Positions 5,969 through 18,200 of a stretch of DNA of 44,501 bases are shown in pieces. Each line of letters starts with the position of its first letter. Position 1 is the first letter of the stretch. This stretch comes from a virus. The stretch lies in IMG/VR virus record IMGVR_UViG_3300020159_002519, positions 1 to 44,501 of that record; one strand, given 5' to 3'. A program made the translations under genes and the position numbers. The notes under the pieces were generated by a model. That model made no database searches. It worked only from the letters and a program-made list of their open reading frames with translations, and had not been told where the DNA came from.

Positions 5969-6275
5969 GTTGGAGTTCCTTTTCGCCGCGAGCGCGGACG
6001 TAGCGTATGAGGTATTCCATTAGCTCGGGAGCGACTGCTCCGGCGGCACCAATGGACGCGTAGAGAGCGCCCTTGCTGTGTATATAGTCCTGAGCCACTA
6101 GGCCTACGATGGCTGCGGTTATCATGGCTGCGGCCGCCCTGCGTATTATCCACGCGAGCGACAGCGGTTCAGGACTGAGGAGAATGCGAGCCCCCATGGC
6201 GGCACCGCCTAGGATGCTGGAGATGACCGCGTCCTTGATGAACACGGCATCTGCTTTGTCGGGTGGGTTATCCAT
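5931..6275 (-). CDS. Holin-like membrane protein, 114 aa
   Basis: The ATG at 6275 lies 8 nt inside the end of the giant gene and has a good Shine-Dalgarno sequence (AAGGGG, 7 nt spacing). Three hydrophobic segments are visible at about 12-33, 46-66 and 68-90, followed by a basic tail ending TKQKKRRK. Size, three spans and a charged C-terminus fit holins, which open the inner membrane to start lysis. The next gene has spanin-like features, so the two make a plausible lysis cassette at the end of the late unit. No endolysin is adjacent; the best candidate is the lysozyme-like gene at 1823-2254. Confidence 0.68.
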   Translation of the reverse strand: MDNPPDKADAVFIKDAVISSILGGAAMGARILLSPEPLSLAWIIRRAAAAMITAAIVGLVAQDYIHSKGALYASIGAAGAVAPELMEYLIRYVRARGEKELQHATRTKQKKRRK

Positions 6276-9200
6276 TCATGTCCCCTTCTAGTTGTTCTCG
6301 TTTCATAAGCTTTGATTGATTGGGAGCTTCGCGGACTTGGGCTTCATGCGTCGGCGCGCTCAAGCTGTCGGAGGGAGAAGGCTCCACCTTGCCGGGCTTT
6401 TTTCTCGGCTTGTTTCCGCCTTGCTTGGGAACGGAGACGCCTTTGCTCTCAATGTATTCCCTTATTGGCTTCCACCCTCCATGCTTTCGCTTGGAGTCTG
6501 TAAGGTTAGATTTGCGGACTAGATCAGAGTATGAACCTCCAGCCGCAAGGCCTTCGGCTATCTTGTCCATGCGTTTAGTCACTTCTTCTTGAGTCAGCTT
6601 GTTGGGGGGGTTGGAATTGTCCCTCTTGGAAAGCGAGCCCTCAGGAAGAGGTGCTATTCCTTGTGCCGCCCTATGAAGGACCATGGACGTCCGGGACACG
6701 CCAAGGTGCTTGGCGATTTCCAAGTCAGAGTGGCCTTGCTTCATGAGTTCAGTCGCAACTTCCCTGTCCCACAGGCGAGCCCGCTTGTCGCTCGGGTCAA
6801 CCTCGGCCGGCTTTTCGGCCATAGGCAGTTCGGGTAGGGTCTTCCTGTCGACCATGAGATTGTCGGCGTAGGTTATCGGGGTGCTATCCCTTAGATCCCT
6901 ATAGCGAGTATCCGCCACCTGCCGGGAAGACCTGCGGGATGCGTTCATGCCGGCCGCCTGAACCTTGTCGGCGAGCTGGGCTAGAGCCGATATGAGCTCA
7001 GGGCTCACCGGCTTTCCGGGCTCAGCCCTCTGGCCGCTGGCCATGAGCAGATTGACACCCGTGGATATCTTGTTCCTGAACGCAACCTCATGCTCCCTAG
7101 TCCTCATCTCCGGCGTGTGCACGAAGGTGGCGACGATAGGATTCCTTATCCTGAGTATGGTGTGGGCCATGGCCTCAGGGGTGGCTGTGCCCTTGCCCAT
7201 TACGAGCGCGTATACATAGGGGTTAACCAAGCCATACCTGAAGAACGACTGAGCTGAAGGCATAGCCTTCGGGTCGTCTGCCTGCTGGACGGGATTGCCA
7301 GAGAGGTCTCCGGCCAGAACTCCAAGCGCATCGATGCTTTCCCTGCTGACGATGGCTCTTCCGGCGTCAGGGTTGTCTGCGTGAGCACCGGCTCGCGTAA
7401 GAATGGACCTGATATCTTCCGCGCGAATATTAGGAGTTCCGCCGAACGGATCGGTCTGATTGAACCCCATCGGGCTGAGCTTCCCTTCGGCGGTAGCTGC
7501 TAAAATCGCGTCAGCCATAGGATCTCCCCTTCTGGCGGTGCCGGCCAGCTCAGCCATCGCGCCCATGCCGGCGGCGGTGTTGAGAGAGTATCCGGACGAA
7601 GCCTCCCTATAGCCGGGAAGGTCCGCAAGCGTGGTCATGTCGATGTATCCGCCAGCAGCGCCCCACTCTTTCATAAAGGCGTTGATAGCCCAATTGCCGC
7701 CCTTGTATTTGCTGGCCTGTAAATACTTCTCGCGGAATATGCGCATGCCCTGTTCGGAGCTAACGTCGACAGTCGCAAGTTCCCTGCCCGTCTTCGGGTC
7801 AAGGAGGACCATGTTACTGCCCCTGACCTCAAACTGAGGCCTTTCAAAGGCGTCGAGAGAATACAGGTTCTTGAATGCTTGGCCGGCGCCGACCATCATC
7901 ATGTCTACCTTCCATCCCGGCATGCCGTAGTTGGTGACATAACCCCATCCCGCGCTTCCATGTGCGTTCTGTGGGATCATGGTCATGCCCGACTCCTTCA
8001 TCGCGTTGGCGTTGAACTTAAAGGCGCTGTCGTTCCAATTTTCGTTAGGGGCTTTCTTGCCGCCGGTGAAAGAGGCTACTTTGGCCGAGCCCCTTGACTT
8101 TGCTTCCTTAGACCTGCTATCGATATGCCTGACAAGCGTCCTCATGTAGTCGCCGCCAAGCTCAAAGGTGGTCGCATGCCTGCCGTAGGACTTGAGTAGC
8201 TCGCCACGCATGCCTTCCGGCATCCTCTCAAAGAGGTCCTTGAACACCAAGGCTATGTGCGTTCCGATGCTTCCGGACACGCCATTATGATCCAGCGGAA
8301 CGCCGAGCATCATAGGCGCGACTTCGCCGTCCGACATGTTGTTCAGCCTTTCGATGAACGCGGCGTGAGGTCCGCTTGGTCCGTTTATATCACCGCCGCC
8401 CAGCTTTTCGTGGGCATACATCAAGCCCTGTAAGATGGTATAGCTTTCGTCGATCCCAAGCGCCGGCCATACGAACCTATTGGCCTTGCCGGCAGCCAAG
8501 AACAACGTGGGGGTCTTGTTCAGGCCGTGTCCGCGCTCAAGCTGGAACGTGGCGTCATACATGCCTATGGCCCGCATTCCATGGTTCATCGAATCGATGA
8601 CAGCCATGGACAAGTGCCCGGACTTGTATCCGTTGATATCGACGAACGGAAGGGCATTAGGCATGACCGCTTCACCACCACGTCTTGCGCCCTCGAATGA
8701 ACCCGTCTCCGGGACGCCCTTGGACATGGTCGCTATGTCCAAGTTGAGCCTGTCGATCTCCGGCTGGATGTTCTGCTTACTTATCATGGCCTTGAACAGC
8801 TCGCCGATGGATCGCGCGAAGCTGCCGGCCTGAGTTCCGGAATACCTGTCGTAGTCGGAGAATATGAAGTGACCCAGCGCGCGCCCTTCCTTCTTAGCCC
8901 TGAGTATCTCAAGGAATATCCTGTTCGCCATGGTCAGGCCAGACGCTCCATCGGCCCTCATGGTGATGTAGGTGCGCTGAGGGCCTTGGTCAGCCGGTCC
9001 GGGCCCACGCTCTATGAAGACGGCCTTATTAGTGACGTCTCCGGCTGAGTCTAGCTGCCAAGCAAGGTCGTTGATGGCTGACTCGTATAAGTGCCTGCTC
9101 AACCCTAGCAACGGAAGCAATTCTTCCAGAGGGATGGCTTCTATGTTGGCCAGCTGCTCGGCGGTCATGCCGTCGCTTTGGATCACCCTATTGGCAAAGT

Positions 9201-12200
9201 CATCAAATCCGAGGTCCACTCCATTGGAGAACCCGTTCGCGAACGTGGCAGTAGGCTTAGGCTCGGCAGCTTGCTGGAGCATGACCTCAAGGGAAGTCAT
9301 GATAGTCTTTCCATTGAAGCTCTTGGTGTCGGCAAACTTGGCGCGAATCGTCTCAAGGGCGCGACGGGCTACGTTCTCGTAGTCTATCTTCATTCCCGTC
9401 TGCACGGACTGAGACGCCTCTAGGACGAACTTCTCATCCAGCAACATGATGGCCGCAAGCTGGGTAGCCAGAAGGCCCTTGCTGTCCGAACCGGACCTTT
9501 CGATGTGCTCAAGGTGTGAGTGGAGTCCCTTAAGCAGCTCCTTGAGGTCTCCCTCAGGGGCGTTCTCAAGGGAAGGCATGACCCTCGACAGGTAATTGTC
9601 GCTCATCATGTCCACGTTAGCCTTGTGTATGAGCTGCTGGATGCTCTGGTAGGAGTTTACGGCAGCCCTGCGCGGGTCGTTGTTTATCAGCTCGGTGATA
9701 TTGCCTATGTTCATGCCGCGACCCGAAAACAGTTCATGGACTTCCGCGGCGCTCCTCATATTGGCAAGCATCCTCTGTTTCACCATTCTTTGCGCCACGG
9801 ACGTAAGGTTTGAGCCGCCGTTGCTCATCATCACCAACTTGATCAGCTCGACGTCGGGCTCGGTGACAGGCATCCTGTCAGGCAGATCAAAGCCGGCCTG
9901 AGCTTTTATCGAGCGCTTCAGGCTGTCGGGGGTGTTCACGAATCGTCCCGTTCCCTTGAAGAAGCCCGGAGCCGAAGCCGTGATGAACATCTTGTTCATC
10001 AAGTCTAGGTTGTTGAGCTGAAGCCTGATGGTCAGGTCCGTGAATGACATGTCGCCCGTGACCTTGAACAGGTTTTCGAGCATGTGTTTGGTCGCGTTAT
10101 CCCTGATAGACTCGAGCTGCCCGACCCTTTCCTTGAGCTCCTTAATCTTGGGGACGTTGGCCATCATGGTAGACTCGCCTGCCGTGGCAGGCAGGAAGGC
10201 GTCGACGTCATCTATCATGCCCGTGCCGGCAAACTTCTGGAACAAGTCAGACTGAAACTCCTCCATCATCATGACAGGGAATCCGAGCCTCTCCAACCTG
10301 ACTGCATTAGGAAGGCCGGCCATGTCCGGGCCTATCAGCAGGGCATCCGGCTTGTCGAATATCGGAAGAGACAGACCGGCCAAAGAGAGGTTGAGAGAAT
10401 ACCTGTAATGGCCTATCTCATACTCTCCCTTGTAAGGTTCGACAGTCCTGCTCGGGAGGTAGTCGCCGAAGTGAGCTCCGATGCCAGCTTTGAGCTCGGA
10501 CATTGCAGCTCTCACAGTCGCAACACGCTCTGCCGCGGCGAGAAGCGCGCGGGCCGCTTTGTGCTTTTCGTTGTCGCCGGCGTTTAGCGCGGCGGCGGCG
10601 GCGGCCTGAAGGTCCTCGATGTATTGGTTTATCTCATCTTGCTTGGCCGCGTCGTAGAACTGAACGACAGTATTTGTTCCCATCTGCTGCCTTCCGGTGC
10701 TGTAGCTATCCCATCCTTCGGACCTATTGCCAAGCACCTGACCGGTGGACTCAGCGTAAGCTCCTCCGAAGCCATACACCTTAGAAGATGCCGCCCTAGA
10801 CACGTTGCTCATGGACACCAGACCAAGTTCGGGCTTCGTCGCGCCGATCCAGCCATGCGTCATAAGCCTAAGGGGAGCGTATATTTCAGGGGCGACGCCT
10901 TCGAGGGCCGCGAGCATCTCTTGGTCTTTGAGAAGCTTGGCGACCTCGTCGTTATACTTTTGCCTGACAGATTCTATGTCTTGGAAGTCTATGTCGGCGG
11001 CAAGCCTCGCGATAGAGCTGCTGGTAGAGGTTTCAACGCCCTCTTCCCCGAGCCTAGACCGGAGCTTTTCATCCGCGAGCCTGAGTATGGTCGAGACGCT
11101 GGCTCCTTCCAAGAATCCGTTATCCATGCCCAAACGCTCTGCCGTAGCCGTGGCGGACTGCCTTATCACGTCAAGGGCGGCGGTAAGCTTGGTCACAGTA
11201 GCCGCGTCTCCCTTGGCGTTGGCTTCCGAGAGCTTTATCTCAAGAGCTTCTATGGGGCCGCGAACGGCGTCTATGCTCATCTTCATGTTCGCGACAGTCT
11301 GAATGGCCGCGTTCTGGATGTATGGTATGTGCCATCCGGACTTTTGTATGAACGCCGGCAGGTTGGAGCCGGGGTTCTGAGGTATGCCCATGGTCATGGC
11401 TTCGATGGCCCTCTGCTGGGGGCTGAACCTGAAATCGTTCTTCACGAGATTAGGCATCATCGCCGCGAAGAACTCAGCGACGTCCATCCTCGTAAGAGGG
11501 GTGTCCATCGAGGTGGAGAACAGCTGGCCAAGTCCTGACTGACGAAGCTCTTCACCGGACACTCCGTTGATCTTCATGAAGGCGAACCAATCGGCGCCGT
11601 TCATGGATTCCTTATATCGCTTGTGCTGGTCGACGCCCCTAGCTATGGCGTTCATCGCCCTAGACTTCAGGGATATCGGGCCCTTGGGCAGGCCGAAGTT
11701 AAGCTTAGACCTGACTAATGCTTCGAGCTCCGTGACCTTAGCGCCGGCACCACTTACCATGAGCAGGGTGTCGTTCGCCTTGAAGCGGATGTGTTTCCTA
11801 GAATCGAGGGCCTTCGCGACCCTTTGCGCGGTCTTCTGGTCCATGACCATGTCGAGGTCTCCCACGACAAAGCCATTGGCCGATTCCCCTAGCCCGGCCT
11901 CGGTGAATACTCCCTGCCTCCTAGGAGTCAGTTCGCCTATGAAGGCGTCCTTTGACTTGGAAAGGTCCGACCTGTCCACGACTTCGAGGTCTCCGTCTGC
12001 GAGGGCTTTTACCATTTCGGCGCCACTCATCATCTTGGACATTCGGTTGGCGTATTGCTCGGCTTCGGCTGCCGACTTGAACGCGACAGCGGTCTTGGAT
12101 ATGAGAAGACCTCCCTCTGGAGTGATCGAAACAGGCGAGTCGAACTGAACGACATGCGCCCTGAAGTTGGCGTCACCCTTGGGGCCCGTGCGCTTCCATA

Positions 12201-15200
12201 CCTTGATGCCATGCATGGCCTTGGCGTCCCAAGAATACTTGAGCAGGTCTTCACGTCCCGGGAAAAGGGTGGCTATGGCCATGCCCGTGTCTCCATCTAG
12301 AGACAGCTTACGTTCTGCGTCCGGAAGGAAATAGCCCTGTTCTCCGCCCATTATCCTAGCAACCAAGAGCTCAATGTCGTCTATCAGGTGCGGGTCAGCC
12401 GCCTGACGGGCCTTGGTGAGTTCATTGACTAGAACCTCCGGCAACGTGCCAACGTCTATGACGTTATTTCCAGCCCCCCTAAGCTTGTGTTTCAGGGCGG
12501 TGGAATAACTACCGGTAGCTTCTCCGTAATTTCCGAAGAGCTGATTATTGACCACGCTCAATACAGTTCCCTCGAACCTTCCCTTGGAGCCGAGTATTCC
12601 GTAATTAGGAGTTATCGCCGGGTCCAGATGCGCGGTGAGAAGCATCTGCTTCACAGTCTCCATGCTCGCGTTCGCAGGTATCCTTATCGTGATGTAACCT
12701 GCCGACTGACCAAACGAAAGCCTTTGCGCGGCGCCGACATGCCGGGCTAGGTCGGGCTCTTGTCCGATTAGCATCATGGCGCCCCTGACTGATGCTGCGT
12801 TTTCCTTCAGGTCGGTCGGGGTCACGGCGTCAGTCCTAGACCTATGAATCCTTCCGCCCAGAATCTCGTCAGCCCTCATGTAAGCGGAGGCCATCGAAGA
12901 CGAGTTGGGGTCATAGGCATCCAGCATGAAGTGTCCATAGCTGGACATTATCTGATGCAGGCCTGCCTGAACCTGAGCTTTGGCCGGTATGAACGCCTTG
13001 CTGTTCGGATCATATCCGACGCCCTCGGCTATCGAGAACCCGAAGCCGACGCGCCTTCCAAACGCCCTTCCGTCCATTTTGTATCCGAGGTGGTCTCCGG
13101 ATATGTTCACCAATATGTCTCCATTGGCGGCCCTAGACCAAGAGAATCCACGGCTAGGCGTGGACTCAGCGAAGCCCGTCAGGGGGCCGAACATCCTGTC
13201 CACTAAAGCGTTGTCGCTTCCTGCCGTGATGTAGTTGCCCTTCTGGGCTTCACCCATCTTGTATTGGATGCCCTTGTCGATGGCCCTTATGCCTGTTGCA
13301 TGCCAATCCTTGACGGCATCCCTTACTGTGTCCGCACCCCTGATGCCCATCAGGTGCGCCGCGGAGGGCGCCCTATAGGTCAGGGACATGCTCGCCGGCT
13401 GGATCTCAATGACGTCCGAGCCGGCCGCCTGAAGCCTTTTGGCTATCGTCTTTCTTAGGTGGGTCCTGACCAAGTCCTTCGTCAGCTTCCTGTCCTTGCC
13501 CGGGTTAAAGGTAGTCTGGATGCCTTTGCCGCGCGCCTTAACTCCGGTCATGTATTCAGCGGAGGACGGGTGCTGAAGCAGGGCTGCGGCTATTCCTCCA
13601 AGCTCAGGAGGAATTACCTCTCCCGTGGTAAACTTAGAGCCCGGTCCATATATGGTGGCGCCGGTCGCCGGCTGGAATCCGGAGCTTCCTTCGGAGTATA
13701 TCTCATTTGATACGACTTCATCATACGGAAGGCTTCGGCTGGAAGCGTCTGCGTTATCCGAATAGGCGGCGAAGTTCACCTTGTATCCGTCGTCCGTGTA
13801 GATGGCCGAGGGGGAGTGCTTGACGCCTTCTGTCGCAGAAAGCTCGAGCAACAGCCTAAGGAGCATCTCAGTCCCGGCTCCGTAGTCCGAATGACCTAAG
13901 ATGTCTCCATGAATCTCCTGCAAGAACTTCACCATGGACTGAGCTTCACGCTGGTCGGGCGCGCGATTTATGAACGACCCGTCTTGGGCATTCCGCATCT
14001 CGGCCGTCACTCGATGGGTCAAGCTATCCGCGGAAGAGGCGTTGAAGTGGATCGCCTCATAAGCCTCGGACCTGCCCTTGGTCATGGCAAGCTGCTGGAT
14101 GTAAGACTCCCTTATCTGGTTTATCTCGGCCTTGTTGAACCTCTTGGCTAGCTCCGGTGCTATCGACGAATCAAAGACATACAACCCGGCGACCCTAGCC
14201 ATACCTTGCCAATCGGCGTCGGCATATCTGACGCCAATATATTGAGATAGCCTTCGTATGCCTATGCCGGTAGAACCGCTGAACAGCTCTGATCCGCGCC
14301 GGACAAACTCGTCGGGCCTTATTTGGTCAGGCCTGATCGAACGAAGCTTAGAGAACTCGCCTACGAGCTCAAGTATGGGGGCTTTTGCCTCATAGAGCGA
14401 GTCATGCTCAGATATCCTCTTCAAGAGGGGCACCATCGATCCAATGAGCAACCCAGCGGACAGGTTGTTCTTGTATTGAGGATGGGACTCCGGGTCGAAA
14501 CCCTTCAGCGCCTCGCCAAGCGCCCTAGTAGCCGGGTCGCTGGACATGGCCATGTTCTCGGCCGCGTAGTAAAGGCCAAGGCCTCCGCCAGCCATGTGCA
14601 TCATACTGCGCATGGTCCGGTTGTGCTTATACGACTGAGAGTGTTCCCCGCCCACCTTTCGCATCACCCTTTCGATTGTGTCGGCGAAATGGATCGACGG
14701 CATGTCTCGCGAAATCTTGGCGATGATGGGGCCAAGGCGGGCAAGAGCAGATCCTATCGGCTCTCCCGGCCTGTCTCCGAAGAGGTTCGCCGAGAGATTA
14801 TAATCCATCGCGGCATACTTGCCTGAAGCAAACGCCGGAGAGCTTGAGCTGGTGCTCTCAAGTCCGGACAGGATTGCAACATCCTTAGCGGTAGCCGTGT
14901 TCGTAAGGGCTTCGTGCGCGGAGGTTATGACGAGTCGCCTGTCGCCCGTGCCCGGAATGTAAGACCTGAGCGTGGTGGCATGAGGCATCAGCCTGAATGC
15001 GTAAGCGTCGGTCTGGTTGTCGTAATCCCCATTGAAGCCCTCGGTGATAAGGGTTCCGAACGGATTCATTACGCCCGGGTCTTCCTCTATGGCCCTCATT
15101 AGGTCAAGGAGAGCCATGGCCTTTTGCCTTTGCTCGCCGATGTGGGCCTGAGCAAGCTCAAGCCCGACGTGGTCGTCGGCGACCAAGCGCGCAAGCCTCT

Positions 15201-18200
15201 TCCGGGAAGTGTCGGACAGGTATGTGTCCGTAGGAGAGCTGATCAGCCTGCTAGGAGTCAGGACATTGCCGATGCCCATGTATCCCGCCTGAGCGTCGAT
15301 GGCAGAAAGTATCCCAGACGCCACCTGCTTGAGCCTCCTGTGAGACCTGAGCGCGTTGGTGATATGCTCTGAGTATGCCTTGACTGTATCCTTCCTGTCG
15401 CCGGTAAGATTGTTGGATATCCTTTCGGCAAGAAGGGAAGCTGCCGCCAAGTCTCCCGCGTCGGCTATTATGTCAAGGGAGGTCTCCATGTCATAGTCCT
15501 CCACGGCGTTGCCCATGTCCCTTTCGCGGATGAACCTGCGGAAGAAGGTGTCACCCTCGGTCTGCATGCTGATCAGGTTGCGTTGACGCCCGGACGTCGG
15601 TCCGAAAGAGTAATCGCCCTGCATCGCTATGCCGGCCATGCCTACATACGAGCTGTCTATCCTAGCGAACTCGCGCATCGCGTGTGCCGCGCCGCCAAAC
15701 ACGCCGAAGAACGGAACGACGCCAGACATTCTGCTGGATTGGTATCCACCCATGGTCCTTTCCGTGACCTTCCTGATCACGGATTGCTCCTTGTTTCCGA
15801 TTCCGTATGTGCGGTTGGAAAGCGACGCAGCCGAGCCTACTGTGGCCGCGTATTGGACAGTCCGGGAAGACTCCAAGCCTTCCTCGGCGCTCATGGTCAG
15901 CCTAGTGGCTTCCTTGATGGAGTCATCAATGACCTTTCCGTAGATGTGTTCGAGCGCGTCGATGACCCTGCTGCGCTCGGGCTCGTTCTTCATCAGCTGG
16001 ATCACTCGTTCAGCCACCGGCGTGAGCGCCATCAGGTGCTTGAACACCCTATTCCTGAACCTATTCAGGGCTTCATTGGCAAGGTTGTCCGGGTTGACCG
16101 AGCCCGGGAATATGCGGGTCTCCTTGTTGAAAAGGATATGATGGTCGTTTCTGTCCGGGAATACTTCAGCAAGGTTGGGCCTCCTGCTCCTGAGCCTTCG
16201 CACAAGCTCATCAGCTACGCTCTTGCTACCCGTCAATCCGTAGAGACCCTCAAGGATATTCCATTGCTCCTTGATGACAGTCGTCACGACGCTTTGAAGC
16301 CTTAGCACTCCAGAGCCGTATGTGGACTTGGTGAGGGAATCAAAGACACCCTTCATGGGTATCTCCGAGCTGAATCCTGCGGAGTTATTTATCAGGCCAT
16401 GAACTGTGGCCCTCATGGCAACCCCGTAGTCTCCGGACTCAAAGTAAGCCGCGCGTATCTTTTGAGCCGCGTCAGCGTCGCCCGTGAAAGCGGCCTGCCT
16501 TAACAGGTCTCGATTGGTGGCTGCCCCAACGGAATCAAAGAACGGAACGTCGTGCATTATGGCCATCAGGTCCGCGATCTCGGCCTTGGTGACCTTCTTG
16601 CCGGCAAAAGCTTCGGCTATCTTCTGGGCTTTGGAAGAGCTTATGTCGCCCTCATCGACGCCCGCGATACGAAGAGCATCCACTATGCGGTCGGCCTCTA
16701 TCAGGTCAGGGAAGTATCTGCCCATGACCGCGTCTAGGGCCGGACTTCCCATCGTCATCTGAGACTCTACGTCCAGCGTAGCTCCGATGGCTTCGGCCAA
16801 ATCTTCGATGGTGACGGACACTCCGTCCTTGGTCAGGCCGGCGGCGAAGAGGACATTATTATCTCCATTGGTGGAAGTGTCCCTCAGGAAGCTGGAGCTA
16901 GTGACCTTCTCATGGCCTCTAGCTATCCCGGAGAGCAACCCTAGGTCAGGAGGGGTGTTGATATCCATGTCGGGGATACCGGTAAGCTGGCCAAGCTGAA
17001 CGGCCTTGTCCGCCTTGAGTTGCTCTGCGTAGGTATTGTCAGCCTCACGCGCACCCGGCGTAAGCGGGTTGTCCCTGCGTGGCATGCCTATCGTGCTTTC
17101 AAGCATGTTCTGCATGGTGTATGCGACCTCCGAGGCCTCCGCCCCGGGTCGGTTAAGGCGCATCGTTCCCTCAGAGATGACGTAGACGGCACGTCCGTTC
17201 TCATCGATCTTCCATCCACGGCTTTCGTAAGCCAGCTCATTGACCCTCCTGAGAATCCTGTCGGGCTTTATGTGGTGAGTAAGTAAAGACGCCCTAGCGA
17301 GATGCCTGAGGCCAAGCTCGAACACGCGGGAGTCCTTGGTAAGGACCTCAGACGACAGCTTGGAGCTGCCCTTAGACCCACCTATCATGAGCAGGGTGTC
17401 GTTCTTGAAATCATTGAACGTGCCCGGGCTTATGTTCATTCCGAACTCGGCTCCGACCATCTCGCGGGTGAACAGTCCTACCCTGAGCGCTTCAGGAAGC
17501 TTGACCACTTCGGCAAAGGTCTTCCTCGGGGCCTTAGCCATTTCTTCGATGGTCATGCTCGTCCTCATCTCCGTCTCGCGAGCCATGACTTCCATCGGGT
17601 CCTGCATATACAGGTTCTTCATCAGGCCATGGACCACCTCGGCTATCCTGAGGTTAGCCTGCTGCGCGGAGAGAGTGCTGGCGTTATTGCCGGCGGCGAA
17701 TGCGAGCTTATTCAGCGCCCTGCGAAGCGGAGCCGTCGCGAAGTCCTGCATGTGCTCGACGTAATCGATGTTTCCTACGATATCCCTAGCCAAGACAGAC
17801 ATGGACGGGTCGGTTATCGTGACATGCGGGAGGAACTGCTGAACGACTCCGGACAATGCCGAAGCCTCCATGAGGGGATCAGAGCCCTGCTTGACCCTTT
17901 CCATGGAAGCTATGGCCGTAGACTTTATCTTCCTGTTGGACTCCCTACTGATCCGAATCCTTTCCTTGATGCTAGTCATGCCTTCGGCATCGAACTCAGA
18001 CGCCCTCTTGGACAGGGCGAGCTCCATGAGGTCCATGATAGTTTCAAACCTTTCGGAATGCCTTACGATGGAAGGTATCTCGTCGGCCATCAGGACCTTA
18101 GCCATAGGGGCTTCGACGATGGCGTTTATGGCCCTCATGACGTCGTCCGTGCTGGCGTAATCTATCGCCTCCCTGATGCCGGCAGCTCCGGTATCCCTAG

